From: Candidatus Levybacteria bacterium RIFCSPLOWO2_01_FULL_38_21
Lineage (GTDB): Bacteria; Patescibacteriota; Microgenomatia; Levybacterales; UBA12049
Direction: 5' to 3'
DNA: 34,710 bases
NCBI GenBank assembly: GCA_001782475.1
Contig: MFOT01000011.1
Coordinates: 1 to 34,710, forward strand
Under the pieces are notes generated by a model. The model was not told the DNA's origin and ran no database searches. It saw only the letters and a program-made list of their open reading frames with translations. Position numbers and translations under genes: made by a program. This document shows, in pieces, positions 27,349-34,710 of the stretch; positions within the stretch are counted from its first letter, which is position 1; every line of letters begins with the position of its first letter.

Positions 27349-29082
27349 CTACCTCTGCTCTACATTGTACAAAGGACCTACAATCTGAATATTAGCGGGA
27401 GCTCTAAGATTGAACCAATCCTTAAATTCAGATCCTGAAAACGAGCTTCCGCCAGCATCCCCTGAAACAGTTACTGAATTTACTCTTCCTCCTCCGAAAT
27501 CAACGCTTACGGAAATATTCGAAACACTATTGTATGGAGTTATATTTCTCGCCCGAAGCTCGGATTTTACACGTTCTTCATTCCAAACCTCGCCGCCGTA
27601 TGGATGAGGCTTGTCCGTCTGATACAATTTTTCCTTAGTTCCCGAATCTGCTCTTGCCAGAAGAATAACATTTACAATATCAGCAACCTCCGAAGGTTTA
27701 AGCCAAGCAGTTTTGTTGTATTGAGATCTTGACCCCCAGTCGCAGTAAAACCAAGGGGAGTCTTTATCGTACGCATTGCTCTGAAGATCTCCGAAGCTTC
27801 CAACAGCACCTGTTATTGTATCTACTACTCTTTTTGTCCATGCTGTTCCCGCCCAGCCGGGAAGTTCGGATGTTGGGAAGGCATAACCTCCATGAGTCGA
27901 TGAGTACCACGCTTTAATTACTTGACCGCCATTAACCATAACTTTTCCCGCTGTTTGTATTACTGCCTGTTCCCAATTACCGCCTTTGTTCCCTCCTTTA
28001 TAAACCTGACAAGACTGGGTAGTACAGATTTCACTCTCTCCATTATTTGTGTAGGCTAGAGCATAAGATCTTGCTGCTATGGTTTGCGCCTTCAAAGCAG
28101 CTCTATCAGTTTCAACCCATGAATCAGGCATTTCGTAAATTCCCAAAAGATAAGTCTCCAAAGGCATCTCTCCATAGCCTTGAACTTTTATGTTGATATT
28201 GGGTCTTGTTTCAAAACTGATCCCTTCATAATAGGCACGAAGAATGTCTTCTTCTTTCTGTCCTGCCTTTGCTCTTCCCCATGCGCCGTATTGATTAAGA
28301 CCTGTCCTATTGGGTACACCGTAAGTAAAAAAAGCAAATCTTGGGCTAAACCCCGGGTCTTTATCTCTGTCATCAATACATGCAGGAGCAGCGGTTCCTG
28401 CGGATCTTGGAATGTTTAAACTTGCCAATCTTTGACCTAGAATCTCTTGCTGTTTTGCGGAGAGCTCTGCTATTTTACTTGAAAGACCGGCTTGGTATTT
28501 CTTAGCGCCCGTTACTATTTCATCAAGCTTTGCCGATTGTTCGTCAAGACTTAACTTTAAAGAGAATAATTGTTTTTTTTCACTTTCAAGATTTCTCTTT
28601 TTTGTTTCAAGGTCCTGAATGGAAAGCGCGATGTTTGTGATTATTGCCTTGTCTTGATTGGTCGCCGCCCTTTGATAGGCAAGAATCTGAGTAATATCGA
28701 TTGCAGAGGAGATGGAGAAAAATACCCAGATAGGAGAATTGTAATAAGATTTTATATAAAAATCGCGTATTGCCCTATTTAGAATTAGTTCTTGTTTTGC
28801 CAAATTTTCATAGCTTTTATTAATACCTTTTTCTTTAGTCGCAATGTCTTGTTCTATAAATGATAGTCGATTTTTAATTCCGTCAATTTGTTTTTTTAAG
28901 TTGTTAAGCTGGGACTCAAGTGGGGTAGTTGCTTTTATAGACTCATTTAAAGAATTCGTTAAATCCTGAATTTGCTTTGTTATATCCGAAAGTTCATCGG
29001 AAGATGTTTTAGGTACATTAATAAAAAAAGATGCACCGAAAAAAAGTACTAAAATTACAAGAAGAAAAATTAATCTTAGCAT
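27349..29082 (-). CDS. SpoIID/LytB-domain cell-wall protein with coiled coil
   Basis: From the ATG at 29080-29082 the product has 577 residues. A membrane anchor (MLRLIFLLVILVLFFGASFF) leads into a long coiled coil (about 30-230), similar to the PcsB/EnvC type: SFIEQDIATKEKGINKSYEN-like heptads. The SpoIID domain follows: KVQGYGEMPLETYLLGIYEM with the EMP motif that holds the catalytic Glu of SpoIID, ALKAQTIAARSYAL, and VIKAWYSSTHGGYAF. SpoIID is a lytic transglycosylase acting on peptidoglycan denuded of peptides. The frame can also start with GTG at 29091. First gene of the minus-strand envelope block. Confidence 0.88.
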   Translation of the reverse strand: MLRLIFLLVILVLFFGASFFINVPKTSSDELSDITKQIQDLTNSLNESIKATTPLESQLNNLKKQIDGIKNRLSFIEQDIATKEKGINKSYENLAKQELILNRAIRDFYIKSYYNSPIWVFFSISSAIDITQILAYQRAATNQDKAIITNIALSIQDLETKKRNLESEKKQLFSLKLSLDEQSAKLDEIVTGAKKYQAGLSSKIAELSAKQQEILGQRLASLNIPRSAGTAAPACIDDRDKDPGFSPRFAFFTYGVPNRTGLNQYGAWGRAKAGQKEEDILRAYYEGISFETRPNINIKVQGYGEMPLETYLLGIYEMPDSWVETDRAALKAQTIAARSYALAYTNNGESEICTTQSCQVYKGGNKGGNWEQAVIQTAGKVMVNGGQVIKAWYSSTHGGYAFPTSELPGWAGTAWTKRVVDTITGAVGSFGDLQSNAYDKDSPWFYCDWGSRSQYNKTAWLKPSEVADIVNVILLARADSGTKEKLYQTDKPHPYGGEVWNEERVKSELRARNITPYNSVSNISVSVDFGGGRVNSVTVSGDAGGSSFSGSEFKDWFNLRAPANIQIVGPLYNVEQR

Positions 29083-29093
29083 AAGGTTCACCT

Positions 29094-29102
29094 ATTATAG
29101 CA
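29094..29102 (-). promoter_or_regulatory. Extended -10 promoter of the SpoIID gene
   Basis: Minus strand TGCTATAAT, a perfect extended -10, ends 11 nt before the ATG at 29082. The -35 is poor. It stands back to back with the promoter at 29119-29147. Confidence 0.6.
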
Positions 29103-29118
29103 AAAAACATTCAGCATC

Positions 29119-29147
29119 TTGCTAAAGTAGAACTTATGTGGTAGTAT
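29119..29147 (+). promoter_or_regulatory. Promoter of LytR_C gene, nearly leaderless
   Basis: TTGCTA, 17-nt spacer, TAGTAT, ending 11 nt before the ATG at 29159. No Shine-Dalgarno. Confidence 0.45.
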
Positions 29148-29158
29148 TTGCCTAAACT

Positions 29159-29740
29159 ATGGAAGAGTCCGCGTTTCCAACGCCTGCTATAAATAAATCT
29201 CCAAAGAGTTCTAAACGTTTCTTTTTTCTTGTGGCGGCAATTGTAATTATTGTAATAATAATTTTTGCAGCTCCTCGCTTTTTAGGGTCGAAAAATAAAA
29301 AAGAAGGGAGTAAAATAACTCCAACTCCTACAGAATTTCAAATACCAACAGATACACCTGCGCCAAGTTTAACTGAGGGGCCGACATCAAAACCAACCAA
29401 TACCCCAATTCCGACATCAAAACCAACTCAAAACCCCATAGATAAAGCAACCGGTCTTGACAGAAGCAAGCTCTCTGTCGAAGTCCAAAATGGCTCAGGA
29501 GAAACAGGAGTAGCGGGCAAAGCAGCTGAAGAATTAAAAAATCTTGGATATAATGTTACATCAATGGGAAATGCGGATAATTTTAATTATAGTAACGTAA
29601 CTATTCAAGTCAAAAGTGCAAAAAGTGATTATCTTTCGCTTCTTAAGAAGGATCTAAGCGCAAGTTACACAATGGGATCTTCATCTTCTGATCTTTCTGC
29701 AACTGCCTCAGCAGATGCCCTGGTTATTATTGGCAAGTAA
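29159..29740 (+). CDS. Membrane-anchored LytR C-terminal (LytR_C) domain protein
   Basis: The 193-residue product has a cytoplasmic N-terminus and one membrane helix (FFFLVAAIVIIVIIIFAAPR). A Thr/Pro-rich spacer (TPTPTEFQIPTDTPAPS and repeated PTSKPT) spans the wall, and the C-terminal ~85 residues have LSVEVQNGSGETGVAGKAAE. ELKNLGYNVTSMGNAD completes the LytR_C pattern (VxVxNGSGxxGxAxxxAxxLxxxGYxV). The domain is found at the end of LytR-CpsA-Psr proteins and alone; its role in the wall is unknown. It is divergent from the SpoIID gene, so both may be controlled together. Confidence 0.85.
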   Translation: MEESAFPTPAINKSPKSSKRFFFLVAAIVIIVIIIFAAPRFLGSKNKKEGSKITPTPTEFQIPTDTPAPSLTEGPTSKPTNTPIPTSKPTQNPIDKATGLDRSKLSVEVQNGSGETGVAGKAAEELKNLGYNVTSMGNADNFNYSNVTIQVKSAKSDYLSLLKKDLSASYTMGSSSSDLSATASADALVIIGK

Positions 29741-29770
29741 TTGACCCCTAAATCCTTTTTATGTTACTGT
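29741..29770 (+). promoter_or_regulatory. Possible promoter of the sugar-phosphate cluster
   Basis: TTGACC, 18-nt spacer, TACTGT, ending 11 nt before the pfkB-like ATG at 29782. The -35 starts at the base after the stop codon of the LytR_C gene. Confidence 0.4.
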
Positions 29771-29781
29771 AGATTTAGTCT

Positions 29782-30756
29782 ATGGATATGTTCGATGTTA
29801 TTGCTGTTGGTGGAGCAAAGGTTGATATCTTTTTGGATATCCATGATACAAATCAGCATTTCAGGCTTAGCAAAAAAACAGGTGAATTGTGCATTAAGTC
29901 AGGAGATAAAGTTCTTGTTGATAAAGCGCACTTCATGATTGGCGGCAATGCAGCTAATGTCGCCGTTGGACTTGCAAGAGCGGGGCTTAAAAGTGTAGTT
30001 GTTGAAGAAATAGGGTCAGATGAGTTTGCACAAAAAATTGTAAATGTTCTTAATAAGGAAGGGGTTTCAGAACGTCTGTTGAAACAAGTGCAAGGGACCT
30101 CCTCATTTTCTGTAATTATTAATTATAAAAGGGAAAGAACTATTTTTGTTGAGCATGAAGAAAGAGAACATAACTTCACATTCGATAATATTTCGACAAA
30201 ATGGGTTTATTTAACCTCCCTTGGTCATAAATGGAAATCAGCTTATAAACAAACCCTTGATTTTGTAAAAAACAGCAATATTAAACTTGCCTTCAATCCT
30301 GGAACATCCCAACTTGATGAAGGGAGCGAGGAATTATTGGAGGTTTTTAAAAAAGCAGATTTGATTTTTGTTAACAAAGAAGAGGCTGGACAGCTCTGCG
30401 GTTTAAAGAATTCAGAAAACAAAGAAAATCAGGAATTTATAAATAAACTTTTAATAAACTTAAAAAATAAAGGACCAAAGGTTGTAGTAATAACAGACGG
30501 CTCTAACGGTTCATTTTTAATAGATGATCAGAATAATATTATTTTTCGGAAAGCAATAGATACTGCCACAATTGAAAAAACTGGAGCAGGAGACGCCTTT
30601 GCGAGCGGGTTTTTGGCAGGAATTTTAAGCGGTAAAAATTATAAAGAAGCAATGGAGTGGGGTTCTTATAATGCAGCATCTGTCATAAGTAAAATAGGAG
30701 CACAGCAGGGATTATTAACAAGACAGGAGATCGAAAAAAAATTACAAAATGCTTAA
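29782..30756 (+). CDS. PfkB-family carbohydrate kinase (IolC-like candidate)
   Basis: The 324-residue product has DVIAVGGAKVDIFLDI at the start, HFMIGGNAANVAVGLARAGL (substrate-binding GGNxxNxA), VFNKEEAGQL-like FVNKEEAGQLCGL, VVITDGSNGSFLI and the catalytic/anion-hole motif TIEKTGAGDAFASGFLAGIL. These are all PfkB-family signatures; the GAGD aspartate is the catalytic base. It phosphorylates a sugar or sugar acid with ATP. Because the next gene is DUF2090, the aldolase domain fused to IolC in many bacteria, a deoxy-keto-gluconate-type kinase is the best guess. Substrate not shown by sequence. Confidence 0.88.
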   Translation: MDMFDVIAVGGAKVDIFLDIHDTNQHFRLSKKTGELCIKSGDKVLVDKAHFMIGGNAANVAVGLARAGLKSVVVEEIGSDEFAQKIVNVLNKEGVSERLLKQVQGTSSFSVIINYKRERTIFVEHEEREHNFTFDNISTKWVYLTSLGHKWKSAYKQTLDFVKNSNIKLAFNPGTSQLDEGSEELLEVFKKADLIFVNKEEAGQLCGLKNSENKENQEFINKLLINLKNKGPKVVVITDGSNGSFLIDDQNNIIFRKAIDTATIEKTGAGDAFASGFLAGILSGKNYKEAMEWGSYNAASVISKIGAQQGLLTRQEIEKKLQNA

Positions 30757-31678
30757 AGACTTAGGTTATTCAAAACTTCTATTCATTCTTCCTTTTGATC
30801 ATCGTTCAACATTTGAAAAAGGGATGTTCGGCATTGAGAATGAAGATCTACTCACACCCGATGTTATAGATAAAATGAAAGAAGAAAAACAAATAATTTA
30901 TGAAGGATTTAAAAAGGCAGTCGAAGAAAAAATAGAAAAAGAATTTGCTGCAATTTTGGTGGATGAACAGTTCGGAGATAAAATATTAAAAGATGCGATA
31001 AGAGAAGCTTATGTTACTTTACTAACAACAGAAAAAAGCGGGCAAAGTGAATTTGTTTTTGAATACGGCGATCAATTTGGAGAACACATTAAAAAATACA
31101 ATCCTACCTTTGCCAAGGCTTTACTTCGCTATAATCCGCAAGACCAAGGGGATTTAAAAAGAAGGCAGGCAGGGGATTTAAAAAGATTAAGCGATTTTTG
31201 CCACAATAGCGGGTATAAATTTCTGATCGAGGTTCTTATAAAAGCTTCTGATTTACAATTTGCAAGTGTCAATCACGATCAGGAGAAATTCGATAGAGAA
31301 TTAAGACCAAAACTCGCTGCACAGGTTATCGAGGAATTGCAAAATTTTGGAGTTGAGCCGGATGTATGGAAAATGGAGGGAGCCGAGGACGAAGAAGGTT
31401 ATAAATTAATGGTAGAAAAAGCAAGAAGGGGAGGGCGGGGAAACGTTGGGGTTATTGTTTTGGGAAGAGGAGCTGAGAAACAGCAGGTTGAAAAATGGAT
31501 AAAAGTTGGCGCAAGAGTTGCGGGAATGATAGGAATGGCTGTTGGTAGAACAATCTTTTGGGATCCTCTTGTTCTTTGTAGAGATGGTAAAATTACAAGG
31601 GGTGAGGCAGTAGATCAAATAAGCAAAAATTTTCAGTATTTTTATGACCTTTTTATGAATGAAAGGAGAGCTGTATGA
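30749..31678 (+). CDS. DUF2090 (IolJ/IolC C-terminal) aldolase-like protein
   Basis: The 309-residue product has LLFILPFDHRSTFEKGMFGI at the start, VDEQFGDKIL, GYKFLIEVLIKASDLQF, EPDVWKMEGAEDEEGYKLMV and the C-terminal GVIVLGRGAEKQQVEKWIKV and GRTIFWDPL. This is the DUF2090 family, known as the C-terminal domain of IolC fusion proteins and related to the 2-deoxy-5-keto-gluconate-6-phosphate aldolase step of inositol breakdown. The candidate catalytic Lys and Asp are visible, but which is used is not known. Start overlaps the kinase stop by 8 nt. A 24-nt in-frame duplication (GDLKRRQAGDLKR) sits at 31148-31186. Confidence 0.82.
   Translation: MLKDLGYSKLLFILPFDHRSTFEKGMFGIENEDLLTPDVIDKMKEEKQIIYEGFKKAVEEKIEKEFAAILVDEQFGDKILKDAIREAYVTLLTTEKSGQSEFVFEYGDQFGEHIKKYNPTFAKALLRYNPQDQGDLKRRQAGDLKRLSDFCHNSGYKFLIEVLIKASDLQFASVNHDQEKFDRELRPKLAAQVIEELQNFGVEPDVWKMEGAEDEEGYKLMVEKARRGGRGNVGVIVLGRGAEKQQVEKWIKVGARVAGMIGMAVGRTIFWDPLVLCRDGKITRGEAVDQISKNFQYFYDLFMNERRAV
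31148..31186. repeat. In-frame insertion with 15-bp direct repeats in DUF2090 gene
   Basis: GGGGATTTAAAAAGA occurs at 31148-31162 and 31172-31186, separated by AGGCAGGCA. The middle is a GGCAGGCAG piece like that in the PAGRQ element at 19901-19920. It codes for RRQAGDLK. Confidence 0.75.
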
Positions 31679-32136
31679 AAATTTATATAGGAGCAGATCA
31701 CAAGGGATTTAAATTAAAGGATGAACTTAAAATATGGTTTATTGAAAACAAGATTGATAGAGAAGATATGGGAGCTTTTGAATATGACCCCGAAGACGAT
31801 TACCCTATATATGCAGAGAAAGTTGCTAAAAGAGTTGCAGAAGATTTAGGTAAAAATCTTGATGTGCGCGGAATAGTTCTATGCGGATCAGGAGTTGGCG
31901 TTGATATTGTTGCCAATAAATTTAAACATATTAGAAGCGGGCTTGCCTTAAATGTAAAACAGGTTTTAGAAGCGCGAAAAGATGATGATATCAATATACT
32001 TGCAATTCCCTCCGATTTTGTATCAGAAGAAAAAGTAAAAGAGATCGTCAAAATTTTTCTCAAAACCCCTTTTTCCAAAGAAGAAAAAAAGATTAGAAGG
32101 CTTAAGGAAATTGACGAAATAGAGCATGGACTATAG
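31675..32136 (+). CDS. rpiB: RpiB/LacA/LacB-family sugar-phosphate isomerase
   Basis: The 153-residue product has MKIYIGADHKGFKLKDELK, DYPIYAEKVAKRVAED, VLCGSGVGVDIVANKFKHIR with the catalytic Cys, and NILAIPSDFVSEEKVKEIV. RpiB interconverts ribose 5-phosphate and ribulose 5-phosphate. The usual EHNDANVL sequence with its conserved His is replaced by KDDDINIL, so the substrate or the mechanism may differ from standard RpiB. The start overlaps the DUF2090 stop by 4 nt and has a Shine-Dalgarno (AGGAG) 7-8 nt before the ATG. Confidence 0.85.
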   Translation: MKIYIGADHKGFKLKDELKIWFIENKIDREDMGAFEYDPEDDYPIYAEKVAKRVAEDLGKNLDVRGIVLCGSGVGVDIVANKFKHIRSGLALNVKQVLEARKDDDINILAIPSDFVSEEKVKEIVKIFLKTPFSKEEKKIRRLKEIDEIEHGL

Positions 32137-32770
32137 AATAATTCCGGGAATTTTAGAAAAAGATTGGCCTGTTATAGAAACAAAAATCCAGCAGGTTTTG
32201 CCTTTTGCAAAAGCAATTCATATAGACTTGATTGACGGTAAATTTGCTCCAAATACCACATTTATGGATCCTGAGCCATTTTCAAAATATACAAAGGATG
32301 CTTTTTTTGAATTACATATGATGGTTGAGGAGCCGATTAATTTTTTAAAACCCTTCTCTGATTCGGGATTTCAAAGATTTATAGGACACATAGAAAAAAT
32401 GTCGGATCAGGTAGAGTTTGTTGCAAAAGCACAACTCTTAGGAGAAGTAGGTTTAGGAGTTGATCAGGATTCGGAGCTTGATAGGGTAGAAGTGCCTTTT
32501 TCGGATCTTGATGTTTTGCTTTTTATGACAGTTAAGGTTGGCTTCTCGGGTCAGGAATTTGTAGGAAAGAATTTGGATAAAATAAAAAAAGCAAGAGAAA
32601 AATCTTGTATTCCAATAGAAGTGGATGGGGGGGTAAATGATCAAACTATTCTCAAGGCAAAGGAATCCGGGGCCGATCGATTTGTGGCAACATCATTTAT
32701 TTTTGAAGATACGCCAAAGGAACAATATAAAATTTTGCACGATAAAATTGCAGGAGGGAGGTGGGATTAA
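32126..32770 (+). CDS. rpe: Ribulose-phosphate 3-epimerase-like protein
   Basis: The 214-residue TIM barrel has HIDLIDGKFAPNTTFMDPEP (metal-binding HxDxxDG), FELHMMVEEP (second His), HIEKM, LLFMTVKVGFSGQEFVGKNL and a phosphate-binding IEVDGGVNDQTILKAKESGA. These are the Rpe landmarks, but MSVNPGFGGQ is changed to MTVKVGFSGQ and the loops are divergent, so another ketose-phosphate could be the substrate. Rpe and RpiB together join the pentose phosphates. It overlaps rpiB by 11 nt, and its stop overlaps the next start (TAATG). Confidence 0.82.
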   Translation: MDYRIIPGILEKDWPVIETKIQQVLPFAKAIHIDLIDGKFAPNTTFMDPEPFSKYTKDAFFELHMMVEEPINFLKPFSDSGFQRFIGHIEKMSDQVEFVAKAQLLGEVGLGVDQDSELDRVEVPFSDLDVLLFMTVKVGFSGQEFVGKNLDKIKKAREKSCIPIEVDGGVNDQTILKAKESGADRFVATSFIFEDTPKEQYKILHDKIAGGRWD

Positions 32771-32958
32771 TGGCAGAAGATAAAATGATGATGCATGGCA
32801 AAGGAAAGATTCTCGAAGTCTTAGGAATCTTAGCCATAGTTTACGGTGTAGGCAATTATTTAATGGTGGGTTTAAACTGGCCTTCCTATGGAGCTTGGAT
32901 TGCCGGAGGAGTAATTCTTGTATTAATCGGCTGGGCTAAAAAAACCATGATAAGTTAG
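32770..32958 (+). CDS. Small membrane protein
   Basis: From the ATG at 32770 the product has 62 residues, with a Met-rich N-terminus (MAEDKMMMHGKG) and two membrane helices (LEVLGILAIVYGVGNYLMVG and YGAWIAGGVILVLIGW). A strong Shine-Dalgarno (AGGAGGGAGG) lies 8 nt upstream, which decides this start over a GTG at 32761. It ends the sugar-phosphate cluster and its stop overlaps the end of the PBP gene on the other strand by 4 nt. No function is known. Confidence 0.7.
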   Translation: MAEDKMMMHGKGKILEVLGILAIVYGVGNYLMVGLNWPSYGAWIAGGVILVLIGWAKKTMIS

Positions 32959-34710
32959 GGAGTTTTGGAAACTTTTGGCGTGATTTGTGGAATGCAGTTT
33001 ACAAAATTCTCTGTGCCTTTTATAAAATACTCATTTCTTCCCAAACAAGACTTCTGAATTATATTTTCCGGCACAAGCATTTTTTCATTGGGCTTTGGGG
33101 ATATAAGCTTTTCCATAATCCTATGCCAGATTGGAGCAGCGCCAGTAATTCCCGATGCTAAGCTCTGATTCATCGGACTATTGTCGTTGTTTCCCACCCA
33201 AACAGCTACCAGATGGGATGGAGTATATCCAATTGTCCAGTTATCCCTTTTGTTATCGGAAGTACCGGTTTTTACAGATACTGTATGATTTGGAATAACA
33301 AGAGGAGAATTCGTTCCGAATTCCATGGATCTTGCCTGATTGTCCGAAAGAATATCCGAGATGATAAAGGCGACTCCGGGATCAAGAATTCTGTTTTTTT
33401 CTATTTTCTTTTCCTCAAGTATATTTCCTTGAGTATCAGTTATCTTTAAAATTGGATTAAGATTTACTCTCTCTCCTTGGTTTGCCAAAACTCCATAAAC
33501 CACTGCCATATCTGTTATTTTTACATCGGCTGCTCCCAAAGTTATAGCAAGGCCGTAATTTTCTGGTTCCTTCCATGTGGATATGCCCATTTTCTTTCCA
33601 AGCTCTACCATAGTAGGGATGCCAATTGTATTAAGTGTCTTGACCGCAGGAATATTTATAGAATTGGCAAGAGCCAGTCGAAGTGTTAAAAGTCCATGGA
33701 ATCTCCCGTCATAATTTACAGGCGAATAGATTGGAGAACCAGGTGATGTAAAAGAAATCGGAGAGTCATCAATAGATGTTGCGGCGGTAAAACTGTGGGA
33801 TAGAGCAGCGCTATAAGTTACAACTTTAATACTTGAACCGGGCTGGCGCAATGCTGTTGTTGCATTAAAGTTTCCTCCATTTGGATCTGAATAATCACGG
33901 CTTCCGACCATTGCAATAATGTCCCCATTCTTGGGATTTGTAATAAGCGATGCACCATTTGTTAAGTTAAGACTTATATTGTTTTCTACTTCTTCTTTTA
34001 CAATTTGTTCGGCAGTTTCCTGAATCTTAAGATCAAGAGTTGTTTTGACCCAAAGCCCGCCTTTTTCAACCATCGGCAGCCCATACTTTTTAGCCAAAAG
34101 ATCTTTTACATACATAACAAAATGCGGAGCGTGTATTGGATTTTGAATTGGTTGAAAGCTGAGATCTTCTTTTTCTGCATCCCTAGCGTCCTTTTGTATA
34201 ATAAATTTTTGCTCAACCATCTTTGAAAGAACCTCTTTTTGTCTTTTTTTCCAAAGATTTGGAAATTCACCGTAGGGAGAATATAGAGTTGGAGCATTAG
34301 GAAGCCCTGCAAGAAACGAACTTTCTGAAAGTGTTAGGTCTTTTACGTGTTTTCCAAAGTAAGTTTGAGAAGCTGCCTCTACTCCATAGGAAGTCCCGCC
34401 ATAAGGAATTTGATTTAAATACATTTGAAGAATCTGATCTTTTGCGTAGATCCGCTCTGCCCAAAAAGCAAGAATTACTTCTTTTACTTTTCTTATTAAA
34501 CTTATCTCAGGCGTTAACAAAGTAGCTTTAATAAGCTGTTGGGTAATAGTTGATCCGCCCTGAAGAGGCTTTCCGGACAAATCTGCAATTACAGCTCTTA
34601 AAATTGCGGGAATATTAAAACCAGGATTACTGTAGAAATCTTTGTCCTCAATAGCTATTGTTGCATTTTGTAATTCTTTGGGAATAGAAGATAGCGGAAC
34701 AAATGTTCTA
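32955..34710 (-). CDS. Class A penicillin-binding protein (PBP1A-like), N-terminus outside window
   Basis: The frame is open from 34709 to the stop at 32955, about 585 residues. It contains the end of the glycosyltransferase (GT51) domain: ATIAIEDKDFYSNPGFNIPA, QGGSTITQQLIKATLL, KVKEVILAFWAERIYAKDQI and MYLNQIPYGGTSYGVEAASQ. The transpeptidase domain follows: PGSSIKVV (SxxK), ANSINIPA (SxN) and SVKTGTSDNKRDNW (KTG). Such enzymes polymerise and cross-link peptidoglycan from lipid II. The GT motif has FYSNPG where FYxHxG is usual. The transmembrane start is beyond the window. It converges with the sugar-phosphate cluster. Confidence 0.95.
   Translation of the reverse strand, partial: RTFVPLSSIPKELQNATIAIEDKDFYSNPGFNIPAILRAVIADLSGKPLQGGSTITQQLIKATLLTPEISLIRKVKEVILAFWAERIYAKDQILQMYLNQIPYGGTSYGVEAASQTYFGKHVKDLTLSESSFLAGLPNAPTLYSPYGEFPNLWKKRQKEVLSKMVEQKFIIQKDARDAEKEDLSFQPIQNPIHAPHFVMYVKDLLAKKYGLPMVEKGGLWVKTTLDLKIQETAEQIVKEEVENNISLNLTNGASLITNPKNGDIIAMVGSRDYSDPNGGNFNATTALRQPGSSIKVVTYSAALSHSFTAATSIDDSPISFTSPGSPIYSPVNYDGRFHGLLTLRLALANSINIPAVKTLNTIGIPTMVELGKKMGISTWKEPENYGLAITLGAADVKITDMAVVYGVLANQGERVNLNPILKITDTQGNILEEKKIEKNRILDPGVAFIISDILSDNQARSMEFGTNSPLVIPNHTVSVKTGTSDNKRDNWTIGYTPSHLVAVWVGNNDNSPMNQSLASGITGAAPIWHRIMEKLISPKPNEKMLVPENIIQKSCLGRNEYFIKGTENFVNCIPQITPKVSKTP

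Overview
The window looks like a chromosomal segment of a Patescibacteria (Candidate Phyla Radiation) bacterium, probably of the Microgenomates/Woesebacteria type. This is inferred from gene content: a minimal type IV secretion (T4SS) locus with VirB2-like pilins, free-standing four-helix-bundle (S23/IVP) genes, DUF5674, tRNAs without an encoded CCA, AT-rich DNA full of short iterated repeats, and repeat insertions inside genes. No rRNA or other phylogenetic marker is present, so the assignment is not proven.

Region 1 (1-12082) starts with the 3' end of dnaN on + and then a long minus-strand T4SS locus. In transcription order it holds a P-loop/winged-helix regulator, a pilin-like protein with a large ectodomain, three short VirB2-like pilins, PrgI (VirB3-like), a TraC-like protein, VirB4 ATPase, a PrgK/VirB1-like cell-wall hydrolase and an Ig-like membrane protein. 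A VirB6-like protein lies further on at 14850-16517. No relaxase, coupling protein, VirB8-10 or VirB11 is visible. The locus is interrupted by three four-helix-bundle genes with iterated repeats and by a BrnT/CopG-type toxin-antitoxin pair.

Region 2 (12203-18070) has an 881-residue protein of unknown function on +, the VirB6-like gene on -, tRNA-Ser(CGA), and two unknown helical proteins.

Region 3 (18187-23458) is a patchwork: HicBA, a Nudix hydrolase, tRNA-Ser(GGA), tRNA-Arg(GCG), tRNA-Ser(UGA), tRNA-Ser(GCU), a DUF5674 two-gene pair, a GIY-YIG nuclease plus a truncated second copy, a short VIT1-like protein and ComF. All tRNAs are followed by the same trailer, GCAACGTA. At four of the five it is part of a long hairpin, and two tRNA-Ser genes share the order tRNA, hairpin, hairpin, GIY-YIG ORF. 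This unit is the strongest candidate here for something undescribed.

Region 4 (23470-29091, minus strand) is a cell-envelope and trans-translation block: a SpoIID-like protein, a PH-like membrane protein, a small membrane protein, a PP2C-like/propeller protein, smpB, a small exported protein, and tmRNA (ssrA), which has no entry in ordinary ORF calling. Region 5 (29159-32958, plus strand) has a LytR_C protein and a sugar-phosphate cluster: PfkB kinase, DUF2090 aldolase-like, RpiB-like, Rpe-like, small membrane protein. A class A penicillin-binding protein on - runs off the right end.

Many first genes of transcription units have a sigma70-like -10 element ending 3-12 nt before the start codon and no Shine-Dalgarno, which suggests leaderless or nearly leaderless mRNAs; internal genes often show Shine-Dalgarno sequences or ATGA overlaps. 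The only gene-free stretches longer than 300 bases are filled by tmRNA (23459-23888) and by tRNA-Ser(GCU) with its hairpins and repeats (22420-22756).
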